A stretch of DNA of 64,000 nt from contig CAXPZW010000009.1 of NCBI GenBank assembly GCA_964221845.1, positions 62,001 to 126,000 of the forward strand, in the 5' to 3' direction. The stretch comes from CAXPZW01 sp964221845 (GTDB taxonomy: Bacteria > Bacteroidota > Bacteroidia > Flavobacteriales_D > Sanyastnellaceae). The stretch's first letter is position 1; every line of letters begins with the position of its first letter. Shown here piece after piece: positions 42,486-50,294 of the stretch. Both the position numbers and the translations under genes were made by a program. The notes under the pieces were generated by a model. That model did no database searches, was not told the origin of the DNA, and saw nothing but the letters and a program-made list of their open reading frames with translations.

Positions 42486-44180
42486 ATGATCCGTGTTATG
42501 CATGCGCTCGGACTGGTTTTGTTCGCCTTGTCCTGCTCGACTTTCCTTTTTGCCCAAAACACTGTTGGGCTCATGGCCTATGATACCGAGCAGGTGCTGG
42601 AAGGGTACAACCTCATCTTTCCCCAATCCGGCAACCAAGACACCTGGTTGTTGGACAACTGCGGACGCATCTGTAAATTCTGGGACGGCGACACCTACGG
42701 CCCGGGCAACCAAGTCTTCTTAGGAGAAAACGGCCTGTTGTACAAAGCCATAGGCAACGGCGCCTCGAGCAATGCGTGGTTCCATGCCGGCGGCGGCGGC
42801 GAAGGCCTGGAAATACGCGATGTGAATGACAACATCACTTGGCAGTACTTCCTCAGTGATTCGATTTACCGTTTTCATCATGATTTTTCGGTGATGCCCA
42901 ATGGCAACATCCTGGCCATCGCTTGGGAGCGTCACTTTGAGACCGACTGCTTGGCCAACGGCGCCGATCCCGAGCGCTTGCTCGACGGCGAACTCTGGAG
43001 CGAGGTCGTGTATGAAATCGAGCCGGTGGGCAGCGAGGAGGCCAACATCGTATGGGAATGGCACGCCTGGGACCACTTGGTACAAGATTTTGACGAGGCC
43101 CAAGACAACTTTGGCGTGGTGGGCGACAACCCGTTCAAAATCAACATCAACTTCACCCCCGACAGCGTGGGCGACTGGCTGCACTGCAATGCCATCGATT
43201 ACAACGCCAACCTGGACCAGATTGCCTTGAGCATTCCCACGTTCAACGAAATCTGGATCATCGATCACAGCACCACCACCGAGCAAGCAGCCACTTCTTC
43301 AGGCGGTTTTGCCGGACGCGGAGGCGACTTGATTTACCGCTGGGGCAACCCGCGCGCTTACGACCAAGGCACCGAAGAAGACCAACTGCTCTACTACCAG
43401 CACCACGTGCATTGGCTGGACCGCGAACTGCCTCCCGGCCACCCGGACTACGGCAAGCTCGGGGTCTTTAGCAACCGTCTTCCAGACAACTCTTCAGAAG
43501 TGGTGCAATGGTTTGCCACCTTCGACGATTACGAATGGGAGTACCCGCTCACCGATGGCGCCTGGGGTCCCACCACCCCAGAATGGACCTACACCACCGA
43601 CGATCCGGTGTACATGTATTCCAACATCCTCAGCTCGATGCAACGCCTGACCAATGGCAATACGTTGATTGGTGTGGGCCGCTGGGGACGCAGCTTTGAG
43701 ATCAATCCCGAGGGCGACATCGTGTGGGAATACCGCCTGCCACTCCAAGGAGGTGCACCCGTGGCACAAGGCACCGAGTTGGGCATCAACGCTAACTTCC
43801 TCTGGCGCGCCAGCCGCTACACGCCCGATTACCCCGGACTCGAAGGCTGGGACCTCACCCCAATGGGATACATTGAACTCGACCCGGACACCACCGGTTG
43901 TCCGCTCAACACCAGTGTGGAAGAAATCACCGTGGATCTGGACTGGACGGTCTACCCCAACCCGGTGCAGCACACCTTGCAAGTGGTCATTGGTCAACAG
44001 CGCTCACGTGACCTGTTGTTGGCTGTCTACAATGCCCAATCGGCCTTGGTGTTGTTGGAGAAATTCGTGCCCGGTGAAGCGATTTCTGTTTCGCTTGAGC
44101 AATTACCGGCGGGAGCCTACACTGTGGCGGTAAAGTCGGCCGAATTTGGGCAACACACGCGCGTCATCATCAAAGAATAA
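42486..44180 (+). CDS. arylsulfotransferase (ASST)-like protein with T9SS sorting domain
   Basis: A 564-residue secreted protein: signal peptide (about 1-22, ending FLFAQ), an ASST-like beta-propeller (FHHDFSVMPNGNILAIAWE, VWEWHAWDHLVQDF, WLHCNAIDYN, NRLPDNSSEVVQW), and a T9SS tail (DWTVYPNPVQHTLQVV to VIIKE). Bacterial ASST enzymes transfer sulfate between phenolic compounds and use an active-site His; which of the several His acts here is not clear. The next gene, 3 nt away, is a paralogue, so they form a tandem pair. Confidence 0.75.
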   Translation: MIRVMHALGLVLFALSCSTFLFAQNTVGLMAYDTEQVLEGYNLIFPQSGNQDTWLLDNCGRICKFWDGDTYGPGNQVFLGENGLLYKAIGNGASSNAWFHAGGGGEGLEIRDVNDNITWQYFLSDSIYRFHHDFSVMPNGNILAIAWERHFETDCLANGADPERLLDGELWSEVVYEIEPVGSEEANIVWEWHAWDHLVQDFDEAQDNFGVVGDNPFKININFTPDSVGDWLHCNAIDYNANLDQIALSIPTFNEIWIIDHSTTTEQAATSSGGFAGRGGDLIYRWGNPRAYDQGTEEDQLLYYQHHVHWLDRELPPGHPDYGKLGVFSNRLPDNSSEVVQWFATFDDYEWEYPLTDGAWGPTTPEWTYTTDDPVYMYSNILSSMQRLTNGNTLIGVGRWGRSFEINPEGDIVWEYRLPLQGGAPVAQGTELGINANFLWRASRYTPDYPGLEGWDLTPMGYIELDPDTTGCPLNTSVEEITVDLDWTVYPNPVQHTLQVVIGQQRSRDLLLAVYNAQSALVLLEKFVPGEAISVSLEQLPAGAYTVAVKSAEFGQHTRVIIKE

Positions 44181-44183
44181 CTC

Positions 44184-45725
44184 ATGACATCTTGGCCTAA
44201 TCGCGGACTTCTCGCCCTCTCGTTCTGGTTTTTGGTCCCCCAACTGGCTTGGAGCCAACCCACTTTCGAAATTTTGGTCATGACTGACGAGGCCTATCCG
44301 GCCGAGATGTATTTCAACACTATCGGTACGCCCTACAAGCCGGTCAACATTTTGTCTGCAGAAGGTGAAGTGTTGTTCAGCGAAGTTTGGGGGCCCCTTG
44401 AAGGCTGGGACTTTAAGGTCAACGGTAACAATATGCTCACCTATCACAACCGCGGTGTTGGTACTTGGCTTGTACGAGACAGCTTGTTCAATGAACCGAG
44501 TACCATTGCTCCGGTAGGAGATGGCTTTTATGCAGACTACCACGACATTGTCCTGTCACCAGACAGCTCAGCCTTGCTGTTTGTATACGATCCGGTGATT
44601 TATGCCATGGATACTGTCGTAACCGGAGGCGACCCTCTCTGTGAGGCTATGGACTTGGTAATTCAGAAACTTGACCCGAATGGCAACTTACTGTTTGAAT
44701 GGCGTGGGCTAGACCACATCAGTCCCTCCAGCATGCCACATGCCGATCTGACAATCAACCAACTAGATGTATTCCATTGCAACGATGTCGCTTGGGATAC
44801 AGATGGCAATATTGTGATGAGCAATCGGCACATGAGTGAAATCTTGAAGATTGACGCAGTCACTGGAGACATCATCTGGCGGTGGGGCAGCTTGGAGAAC
44901 CAATTTGAATTCGTAGACGATTACCCCTTCACCATGCAGCACAGCGTGCAGGTAACTGGCCCAAACCGATACCTGATCTTCGACAATGGTGTATTTGGAG
45001 GAGAATATGCCGGCGGAACAACTGTTTCAAGGGCGGTGGAATACGAATTGGACTTGACCACCATGCAGGCGCACAAGGTGTGGGAGTATATTCACCCAGA
45101 TGCCCTTCTTGGCGTAGCCATGGGCAACGTACAGCGACTCCCCAACGGAAATACGCTCATCAATTGGGGCAATATCACGGGTTTCAATGATCATGGCGCG
45201 GTCGTCACAGAAGTTACGCCTGAAGGAAATGTCGCCATGGAAATCGTGTGGGCCGAAGACGAGCATCTGTACCGGTTCGAAAAAAATGACACGTTCTGGG
45301 CGGGAATTCAAGAGGGCATCGTCGGTTGTATGGACCCCGAGGCGTGCAATTACGATCCATTGGCCACAGAATCCCCGGGTGACGATCAACCCGAGTTGCA
45401 GTGCACCTACCCCACTGAGCAGGGGTATGACTGTGACGGCAACTGCATCAACGACACCGACTTGGATGAAGTTTGTGATCCGTTTGACAACTGCGTGGAT
45501 GTCGCAAACCCAGACCAGCTGGATTCTGACGGAGACGGTATCGGGGACGCCTGCGACGAGCCTGATGTATCGGTAGGTGAACTGTCCCCGCCTTCTCAGG
45601 TAGAGTTGATGCGCTTCGACCTGCGAGGAGTGCGACTGGCACCAGATGCCTGTGACCAGCCTGGTCCGCTGCTCTACTTTGTGCTATTTGCAGACGGCAG
45701 GGTGGAAAAGCGTATGTGCTGGTAA
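44184..45725 (+). CDS. arylsulfotransferase-like protein with Cys-rich and thrombospondin-3-like C-terminal region
   Basis: A 513-residue secreted paralogue of the preceding protein. Signal peptide about 1-25 (ending WSQ), then the propeller with LDVFHCNDVAWDTDGNIVMS, ILKIDAVTGDIIWRWGS and MQHSVQV. After about residue 375 come a Cys-rich G-C-M-D-P-E-A-C-N-Y-D motif, thrombospondin type 3-like calcium repeats (DTDLDEVCDPFDNC, DSDGDGIGDACDEPDVSVGE), and a short tail ending R-V-E-K-R-M-C-W that resembles a divergent sorting domain. It is more AT-rich than its upstream paralogue. The substrate is unknown. Confidence 0.75.
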   Translation: MTSWPNRGLLALSFWFLVPQLAWSQPTFEILVMTDEAYPAEMYFNTIGTPYKPVNILSAEGEVLFSEVWGPLEGWDFKVNGNNMLTYHNRGVGTWLVRDSLFNEPSTIAPVGDGFYADYHDIVLSPDSSALLFVYDPVIYAMDTVVTGGDPLCEAMDLVIQKLDPNGNLLFEWRGLDHISPSSMPHADLTINQLDVFHCNDVAWDTDGNIVMSNRHMSEILKIDAVTGDIIWRWGSLENQFEFVDDYPFTMQHSVQVTGPNRYLIFDNGVFGGEYAGGTTVSRAVEYELDLTTMQAHKVWEYIHPDALLGVAMGNVQRLPNGNTLINWGNITGFNDHGAVVTEVTPEGNVAMEIVWAEDEHLYRFEKNDTFWAGIQEGIVGCMDPEACNYDPLATESPGDDQPELQCTYPTEQGYDCDGNCINDTDLDEVCDPFDNCVDVANPDQLDSDGDGIGDACDEPDVSVGELSPPSQVELMRFDLRGVRLAPDACDQPGPLLYFVLFADGRVEKRMCW

Positions 45726-46014
45726 CCCCCCGCGCATGGTTTCTGTTTGGAAGCGCTGATACCATAGGGCTTCAATTGACTGCGTCCGCTCCCATCTTCT
45801 CTGCCCGGCATGCGCTGCTGCACGGATGCGTTTTTTGCCCTTGGGTGGTCGTTTACCCCAGATCAAGCAACGCATCCCCCAAAGAACAGTGAACCACAAA
45901 CGAAACTTACGTGTACCGCGTTGAGAGTGAAAAGCGGGTTGTGAATACACCGGGCAGGTTCGCCGGTGTGCGCCCCCAAATTCTCTCTACTTTCGAACCA
46001 CCAATTCAGCGGTC
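45726..46014. other. 289-nt gap with a possible weak terminator and a promoter box
   Basis: No gene is seen. An imperfect hairpin (GCATGCG/CGGATGC) followed by six T at 45808-45836 could end the upstream pair. Alternatively GGATGCGTT (45824-45832) can pair with AACGCATCC (45869-45877). A TACTTTCG box (45988-45995) lies 19 nt before the next ATG and is its likely promoter. Confidence 0.4.
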
Positions 46015-46896
46015 ATGAAAAACACGGCATACCTCGTAGCCATTGGCGCCCTGGTCATTGCAGTAAGCATCCTGGGCTACAAACTCTCGCAATCCTCAGA
46101 CACAGTCCACATCCAAGAACAAGAAATTGGAGAACTGGACCTCGAGCGCAACAACCTGATCCAGGAACTCGAGATCATGGCCCTGCGCTACGACACCATG
46201 GAAACCGACAACATGGTACTGCGCGCCGAGCTCGCTGGCCAGCAAGACATGGTGGCTGACCTGCAGAGCAAACTGAAAAGCAACAAATACAGCCTCAGCA
46301 AAGCCCGCAAAGAAGCCGAGACCTTGCGCTCGATCATGAAGGGCTACGTGCACGACATCGACTCGCTCAACCAGATCGCGATTGCCTTGCGTGCCGAACG
46401 CGACCAGATTGCCGCCGAACGCGACGTGGCGGTGTCCAACTACAACAACGCCCAACAAGACCTCCAGACCTCCGAAGAAATCATTCGCCAAGGCCAGGTG
46501 TTGCAAACCGCAGGGATTTCGTGTCAGGGTATCAAGCTCTCACGTTCAGGCGCCCAGCGCGAAACCGATCGTGCCAGCAAAACCGAACTCATCAAGTCGT
46601 GCTTCACCATCATCGCCAACCCCATTGCTACCGTTGGCGATAAGGAGTTGTACATGCAAATCATCGGCCCTGGAAACCAAGTGATGCCCACAAAAAGCGG
46701 TGTAGCCACCACCACCCTTGGCGGCGAAACCCAGCCCTACTCAGTGGTGCGTAACATCAACTATCAGCGCGAAGAAATGGACGTGTGCTTCTTCTACAAC
46801 GTGGCCGAAGGTGAGGAACTCCCCAAAGGCGATTACGTGGTGAAGATCTATGAAGCCGGCGCCCTGATCGGCACCAGCAGCCTCAGTTTGAAATAA
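46015..46896 (+). CDS. membrane-anchored coiled-coil protein of unknown function
   Basis: A 293-residue protein with one N-terminal membrane span (about residues 5-23), a long coiled coil (about 32-165, heptads rich in Glu, Leu, Gln, Asp) and a C-terminal globular beta-rich domain (about 170-293) with two cysteines (GISCQGIKLS, KSCFTIIANP) and alternating strands. No named family is recognised, though the layout is common in Bacteroidota. It overlaps the convergent outer-membrane protein gene by 14 nt. The domain after the coiled coil would be periplasmic. Confidence 0.75.
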   Translation: MKNTAYLVAIGALVIAVSILGYKLSQSSDTVHIQEQEIGELDLERNNLIQELEIMALRYDTMETDNMVLRAELAGQQDMVADLQSKLKSNKYSLSKARKEAETLRSIMKGYVHDIDSLNQIAIALRAERDQIAAERDVAVSNYNNAQQDLQTSEEIIRQGQVLQTAGISCQGIKLSRSGAQRETDRASKTELIKSCFTIIANPIATVGDKELYMQIIGPGNQVMPTKSGVATTTLGGETQPYSVVRNINYQREEMDVCFFYNVAEGEELPKGDYVVKIYEAGALIGTSSLSLK

Positions 46897-47746
46897 GGCG
46901 ATCGCCCAATCCACCCAAGCGGAAGGTTCCGCCTAGGGTCAAGGAGCGCTCAAAGAAGACAATCTTTTGGTCGGCGCGTGCGTCGGAGTTGCCCTCGAGC
47001 AGTACATCCGACAAATGCGACCATCCGTACTGTGCTTGCGCCTCGATGAAGAAGTGCTTGAGGAAATCCACGCGCCAGCCTGAAACTGTGCTGAACCCGT
47101 AACCGGACAAATGGATCCAGTTGCGGCTGTAGTTGCCAAACAGGCGCACATCGGTCCACGGGAACATGGCTCCTACGTACCCTCCGACTTTCAACGAAGC
47201 CTCTACCGTTTGCTTTTTGTTGGCCCAGAAGGGATGGAAGTACTCTGCGCCAATCCGCACGAAGTTGAACCCGTCGCTGTGCTCGTAGCGTAGGAAGTCC
47301 CGCGTCATGTACAGGATGTCCTGGTTGTATGTGCCCGCATAAAATTCAGAGGCCCCAGGTTCAATGGTGCCGCTGATGCGCAGCGGTTGGTCAAACGCCA
47401 AGCGATACTTCATGTGGTCCCAGCCTGCGGATACCGACAGGCGCTCATTCAAGAAGAACCCAAAACGGCAGTTGAATTGCGGGATGGTCAACTTGAGCGG
47501 GTGCAGGTAGATCTTGGCATCAAACGGTTCGGGCATGTCGTGGGCGCGTACGTCGTACAGCGTAAAGTCGTAGCCCTTGCCTTTGAAGTGGATGTCCGAA
47601 TCGTTGTACGAGGACCGGTTGTAGCCCCACTTGAACCAAAACTTGCCCGCGCGCTGGAAGCCGGATTCGCGTTCCAACACCTCTTGCGCCGTCGTGGGAA
47701 TTGCCATCCACAGTGCCAGCGCGACCATCCACAAAGTCTTCTGCAT
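46883..47746 (-). CDS. predicted outer-membrane beta-barrel protein
   Basis: A 287-residue protein with a signal peptide (about 1-20, ending TTAQ) and a pattern of alternating hydrophobic residues and aromatic girdles (FWFKWGYNRSSY, SAGWDHMKYRLAF, IGAEYFHPFW, FGNYSRNWIHLSGYGF, HFFIEAQAQYGWSHL) typical of about 10-12-strand barrels; the last strand is FRLGGLGDRLISN. The start ATG lies 4 nt after a TACCTTTG box, and the frame further upstream belongs to the divergent promoter. No family assigned. Confidence 0.75.
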   Translation of the reverse strand: MQKTLWMVALALWMAIPTTAQEVLERESGFQRAGKFWFKWGYNRSSYNDSDIHFKGKGYDFTLYDVRAHDMPEPFDAKIYLHPLKLTIPQFNCRFGFFLNERLSVSAGWDHMKYRLAFDQPLRISGTIEPGASEFYAGTYNQDILYMTRDFLRYEHSDGFNFVRIGAEYFHPFWANKKQTVEASLKVGGYVGAMFPWTDVRLFGNYSRNWIHLSGYGFSTVSGWRVDFLKHFFIEAQAQYGWSHLSDVLLEGNSDARADQKIVFFERSLTLGGTFRLGGLGDRLISN

Positions 47747-47750
47747 GACG

Positions 47751-47758
47751 CAAAGGTA
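47751..47758 (-). promoter_or_regulatory. putative -7 promoter element (TACCTTTG) of the outer-membrane protein gene
   Basis: An exact TAnnTTTG match on the minus strand ending 4 nt before the ATG. It is back to back with the yraN box 17 nt away. Confidence 0.65.
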
Positions 47759-47775
47759 CCGCGTGCATCCCGGAA

Positions 47776-47783
47776 TACCTTCG
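47776..47783 (+). promoter_or_regulatory. putative -7 promoter element (TACCTTCG) of yraN
   Basis: A one-mismatch TAnnTTTG box ending 3 nt before the yraN ATG; divergent from the previous box. Confidence 0.55.
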
Positions 47784-47786
47784 GGC

Positions 47787-48146
47787 ATGCACCGCGATGA
47801 ATTGGGCGCCTACGGAGAACGCACCGCCCGCACCTATCTGGAGGCCCGAGGCTTCACCACCTTGCACGCCAATTGGCGTCACCGTCACTTGGAGCTGGAC
47901 CTGGTGTGCACCCACGCCGGTCAACTGGTGGTGGTGGAGGTCAAAACCCGCGAAACCGCCCAATTTGGGGAGCCATGGGAGTTCCTCACCCGCAGCCAAC
48001 GCCGCAACATTATCCGCGCTGCAGACGCCTACGTGCACCGGTATGAAATCGACCTGCCGGTGCGCTTTGACGTGGTGTCTGTGGTGCACAACTGCTACGG
48101 CACGCGCACCACGCACTTGCCCGATGCGTTCTACCCCATGTTGTAG
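47787..48146 (+). CDS. YraN/UPF0102 family nuclease-like protein
   Basis: A 119-residue protein of the UPF0102 family: GAYGERTARTYLEARGF near the start, a PD-(D/E)xK-type core in which Asp of LELDLVC and VVVEVKTRE supply the likely metal-binding residues, and RRNIIRAADAYVH. The family has a restriction endonuclease-like fold; some members have been linked to DNA processing, but its role is poorly known. The start is fixed by the nearby promoter box and by the family N terminus. Confidence 0.9.
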   Translation: MHRDELGAYGERTARTYLEARGFTTLHANWRHRHLELDLVCTHAGQLVVVEVKTRETAQFGEPWEFLTRSQRRNIIRAADAYVHRYEIDLPVRFDVVSVVHNCYGTRTTHLPDAFYPML

Positions 48147-48161
48147 GCGGAAAAACTCGGC

Positions 48162-48169
48162 TATCTTTG
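48162..48169 (+). promoter_or_regulatory. putative promoter (TTG at -33, TATCTTTG at -7) of the pseudouridine synthase gene
   Basis: An exact TAnnTTTG match with a TTG 18 nt upstream (48141-48143), the full Bacteroidota arrangement. It ends 12 nt before the ATG. Confidence 0.7.
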
Positions 48170-48181
48170 CACCCTCGATTT

Positions 48182-49048
48182 ATGGCCAACCTCAGCAACA
48201 GCAATCGCCGACGCAAACGCTCGTCGGGCAAGCCCAACGCGAAACGCGGACCCAAACAAGGCGGTCCCAAGAAAACCACGCGCACCGGCCGCCCACGCAG
48301 CGGAGCCCCGTCACGCCCCAACAAACCGTTGGAAGACGGCAAAATGCGGCTGAACCGCTACATCTCCAGTTGTGGCGTTTGTTCTCGCCGTGAAGCTGAT
48401 GTGCTGATCAAGGCCGGCGCCATCAGCGTCAACGGGGAAATTGTGGTGGACTTCGGCTACCGTGTGGATCCGGCCAAAGACCAGGTGCAGTATGACGGAC
48501 AAACCATCCGTATGAACGACCTGCGTTACGTGCTGCTCAACAAGCCCAAGAACTATACCATCGCCACCGACGATCCCACCAAACAACGCACCGCCTTCCA
48601 GCTGCTGCGCGGAGCGTGCAAAGAGCCTGTAGTGCCGGTGGGTCGCATGGACCGACTGACCGTTGGCTTGGTGCTGTACACGAACGATGGCGACTTGATC
48701 CGCCGCCTGTCCAACCCCACCGCAGGTGCCGTGCAGCTTTACCACGTGACCTGCGCGGAGAAGATCAAAACCGCCCACATCGAAACCATGCTCGAAGGCG
48801 TGCGCTATGGCGACGGCATGGTCAAGCCTTCCAAAATCGAATTCGCAGGCGACGACCCGCGTCAGGTAGGCGTGGAGATTCAAACCGGCCGCAACCGCGC
48901 GGTCCGCGGACTGTTCGAGCAGTTCGGCTACACCATCACCAAACTGGACCGCGTGAAGATCGGTCCACTGACCAAAAAAGACCTTCCCCGGGGCCACTAC
49001 CGCCACCTCACCGAGCAGGAAGTGAATTTTTTGGCCATGATCCGGTGA
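48182..49048 (+). CDS. RsuA/RluB/RluE-family rRNA pseudouridine synthase
   Basis: A 288-residue RNA-modifying enzyme. A basic, disordered N-terminal tail (about 1-50, rich in Arg, Lys, Gly) precedes an S4 RNA-binding domain (MRLNRYISSCGVCSRREADV, then GAISVNGEIV) and a catalytic domain in which GRMDRLTVGLVLYTNDGDL carries the nucleophilic Asp. The C terminus has IQTGRNRAVRGLFEQFGY. Probably modifies 23S rRNA (RluB-like) because of the S4 arrangement, but the target base is not certain. The ATG is preferred to the upstream TTG inside the promoter. Confidence 0.92.
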   Translation: MANLSNSNRRRKRSSGKPNAKRGPKQGGPKKTTRTGRPRSGAPSRPNKPLEDGKMRLNRYISSCGVCSRREADVLIKAGAISVNGEIVVDFGYRVDPAKDQVQYDGQTIRMNDLRYVLLNKPKNYTIATDDPTKQRTAFQLLRGACKEPVVPVGRMDRLTVGLVLYTNDGDLIRRLSNPTAGAVQLYHVTCAEKIKTAHIETMLEGVRYGDGMVKPSKIEFAGDDPRQVGVEIQTGRNRAVRGLFEQFGYTITKLDRVKIGPLTKKDLPRGHYRHLTEQEVNFLAMIR

Positions 49049-49072
49049 CCTTTTTTCCAAAACTCTCGTCTA

Positions 49073-49156
49073 ATGGAATACTTGGTCCTAGACCATAGTA
49101 AGCAATACAAGCAATCGTGCCTGCCCTTTGTCCGCATTTCAAAGCGTTGGAATTAG
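49073..49156 (+). pseudogene. possible SymE-like toxin remnant (27 codons, then in-frame stops)
   Basis: A tiny frame starts M-E-Y-L-V-L and ends LPFVRISKRWN before TAG. The end resembles the SymE signature (P-F-I-R-L-S-G-K-W-L-E-E-A-G-F): reading on through TAG gives W-N-stop-E-stop-G-M, where W, E and G fall in the right places. A terminator follows 20 nt later. I read it as a decayed SymE-type gene; it could also be a real micropeptide or chance. Confidence 0.3.
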
Positions 49157-49175
49157 GAGTGAGGAATGGTACGGG

Positions 49176-49203
49176 AAGCGGTCCGTAAATGGCCGCTTTT
49201 TTT
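49176..49203 (+). terminator. intrinsic terminator
   Basis: AAGCGG pairs with CCGCTT and the inner CC with GG, followed by seven T. It probably ends the pseudouridine synthase transcript (and the small frame after it). Confidence 0.75.
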
Positions 49204-49225
49204 ATGCCCTTCCCCCATTCTGAGG

Positions 49226-49233
49226 TACCTTTG
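49226..49233 (+). promoter_or_regulatory. putative -7 promoter element (TACCTTTG) of ctaA
   Basis: An exact TAnnTTTG match 17 nt before the ATG, between the terminator and the gene. Confidence 0.6.
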
Positions 49234-49250
49234 ACCCAGATTTAACGTGC

Positions 49251-50294
49251 ATGATTCCGCTCCTTCGTCGCGCTTGCTTTCTCTCGCTTTGTCTGGTCTT
49301 TTTTGTCATCCTCGCCGGCAGTGTGGTGCGTACCACAGGCTCGGGCATGGGATGTCCAGATTGGCCCAAATGCTTTGGTCACCTGATCCCCCCCACCACC
49401 ACCGAACAGGTGAGCTGGGGCCGCGGAAAGGAGTTTGACGCCGGACTGATGATCGTCCACCAGGGCGAACTCTGGACCGCCAACCAAGACTTCACCACCG
49501 GCCAAGGCTTTGATGCTGCCAACTGGACCAAGTACCACAAGCACGACTACGCCATCTACAACCCGGTGCATACCTGGATTGAGTTCTTGAACCGTATCTC
49601 GGGCGTGGCGGCGGGCATCCCGATTGCACTCACCTTCTTTTTGTCAGTCCTGTATTTCTTGCGCAAACGCAAACCGGGGTTCTTCCTGCTCATGGGGTCG
49701 GCCATGGTGGTCTTGGGCCTGATTGCGTGGCTGGGCAAATTGGTGGTGGACGGCAACCTGATTCCTGCGCAAATCACCCTGCACATGGCCGGCTCTGTGC
49801 TCTTGGTAGCACTGTTGGCCTTGGTGCATCGCAAAGCGTCCAAGCGCAACTACGTGTCTTCAACCCCGCTGATGCATGCGCTTTTGTTGACAGGAGTGGT
49901 GCTCACCCTGACTCAAATCTTCATGGGCACCCAAGTGCGGGAGGCAGTGGACCACCTGAACGAAGCCGGGCTCGCGCGTGAACTGTGGATTGAGCAACTC
50001 CCGGTGATCTTTAAGATTCACCGGTCGTTCAGCATCGTGGTATTGCTGGTCAACGGCTACCTCGCATGGCAAGTGGTGCAAAAAGGACTGGGTTGGCGCC
50101 TGCAATTGGGCATCATGGGCGTACTCGGACTGGAAGTGCTGACTGGGGTGATTTTGGCCTATGCAGACATGCCACAATTCATGCAACCCACCCACCTGGT
50201 GTTTGCCATCTTCCTGTTTGCCCTACAGATCTACCAGGTGTACCTGGTGTTCGGAAAGAGTTGGGTGAAGCGACGCCAGTCGCTCATCGCTTAA
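49251..50294 (+). CDS. ctaA: heme A synthase, COX15/CtaA family
   Basis: A 347-residue inner-membrane protein with about eight spans that converts heme O to heme A for cytochrome oxidase. Landmarks: AGSVVRTTGSGMGCPDWPKC near the N terminus, paired His residues in HTWIEFLNRISG and QITLHMAGS, MGTQVREAVDHLN in the second half, and FKIHRSFS. The long hydrophilic loop between the first two spans (about 45-100) is normal for Bacteroidota. Near the hemA-hemCD genes, but on the other strand. It shares a TTAA double stop with the convergent PorV2 gene. Confidence 0.93.
   Translation: MIPLLRRACFLSLCLVFFVILAGSVVRTTGSGMGCPDWPKCFGHLIPPTTTEQVSWGRGKEFDAGLMIVHQGELWTANQDFTTGQGFDAANWTKYHKHDYAIYNPVHTWIEFLNRISGVAAGIPIALTFFLSVLYFLRKRKPGFFLLMGSAMVVLGLIAWLGKLVVDGNLIPAQITLHMAGSVLLVALLALVHRKASKRNYVSSTPLMHALLLTGVVLTLTQIFMGTQVREAVDHLNEAGLARELWIEQLPVIFKIHRSFSIVVLLVNGYLAWQVVQKGLGWRLQLGIMGVLGLEVLTGVILAYADMPQFMQPTHLVFAIFLFALQIYQVYLVFGKSWVKRRQSLIA

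Noticed and set aside
45726..46014. Relationship between this gap and the gap after rlmH (shared CTGAYACCAT)
   Set aside because: Only a short stretch matches and it does not extend; within chance for the window size.
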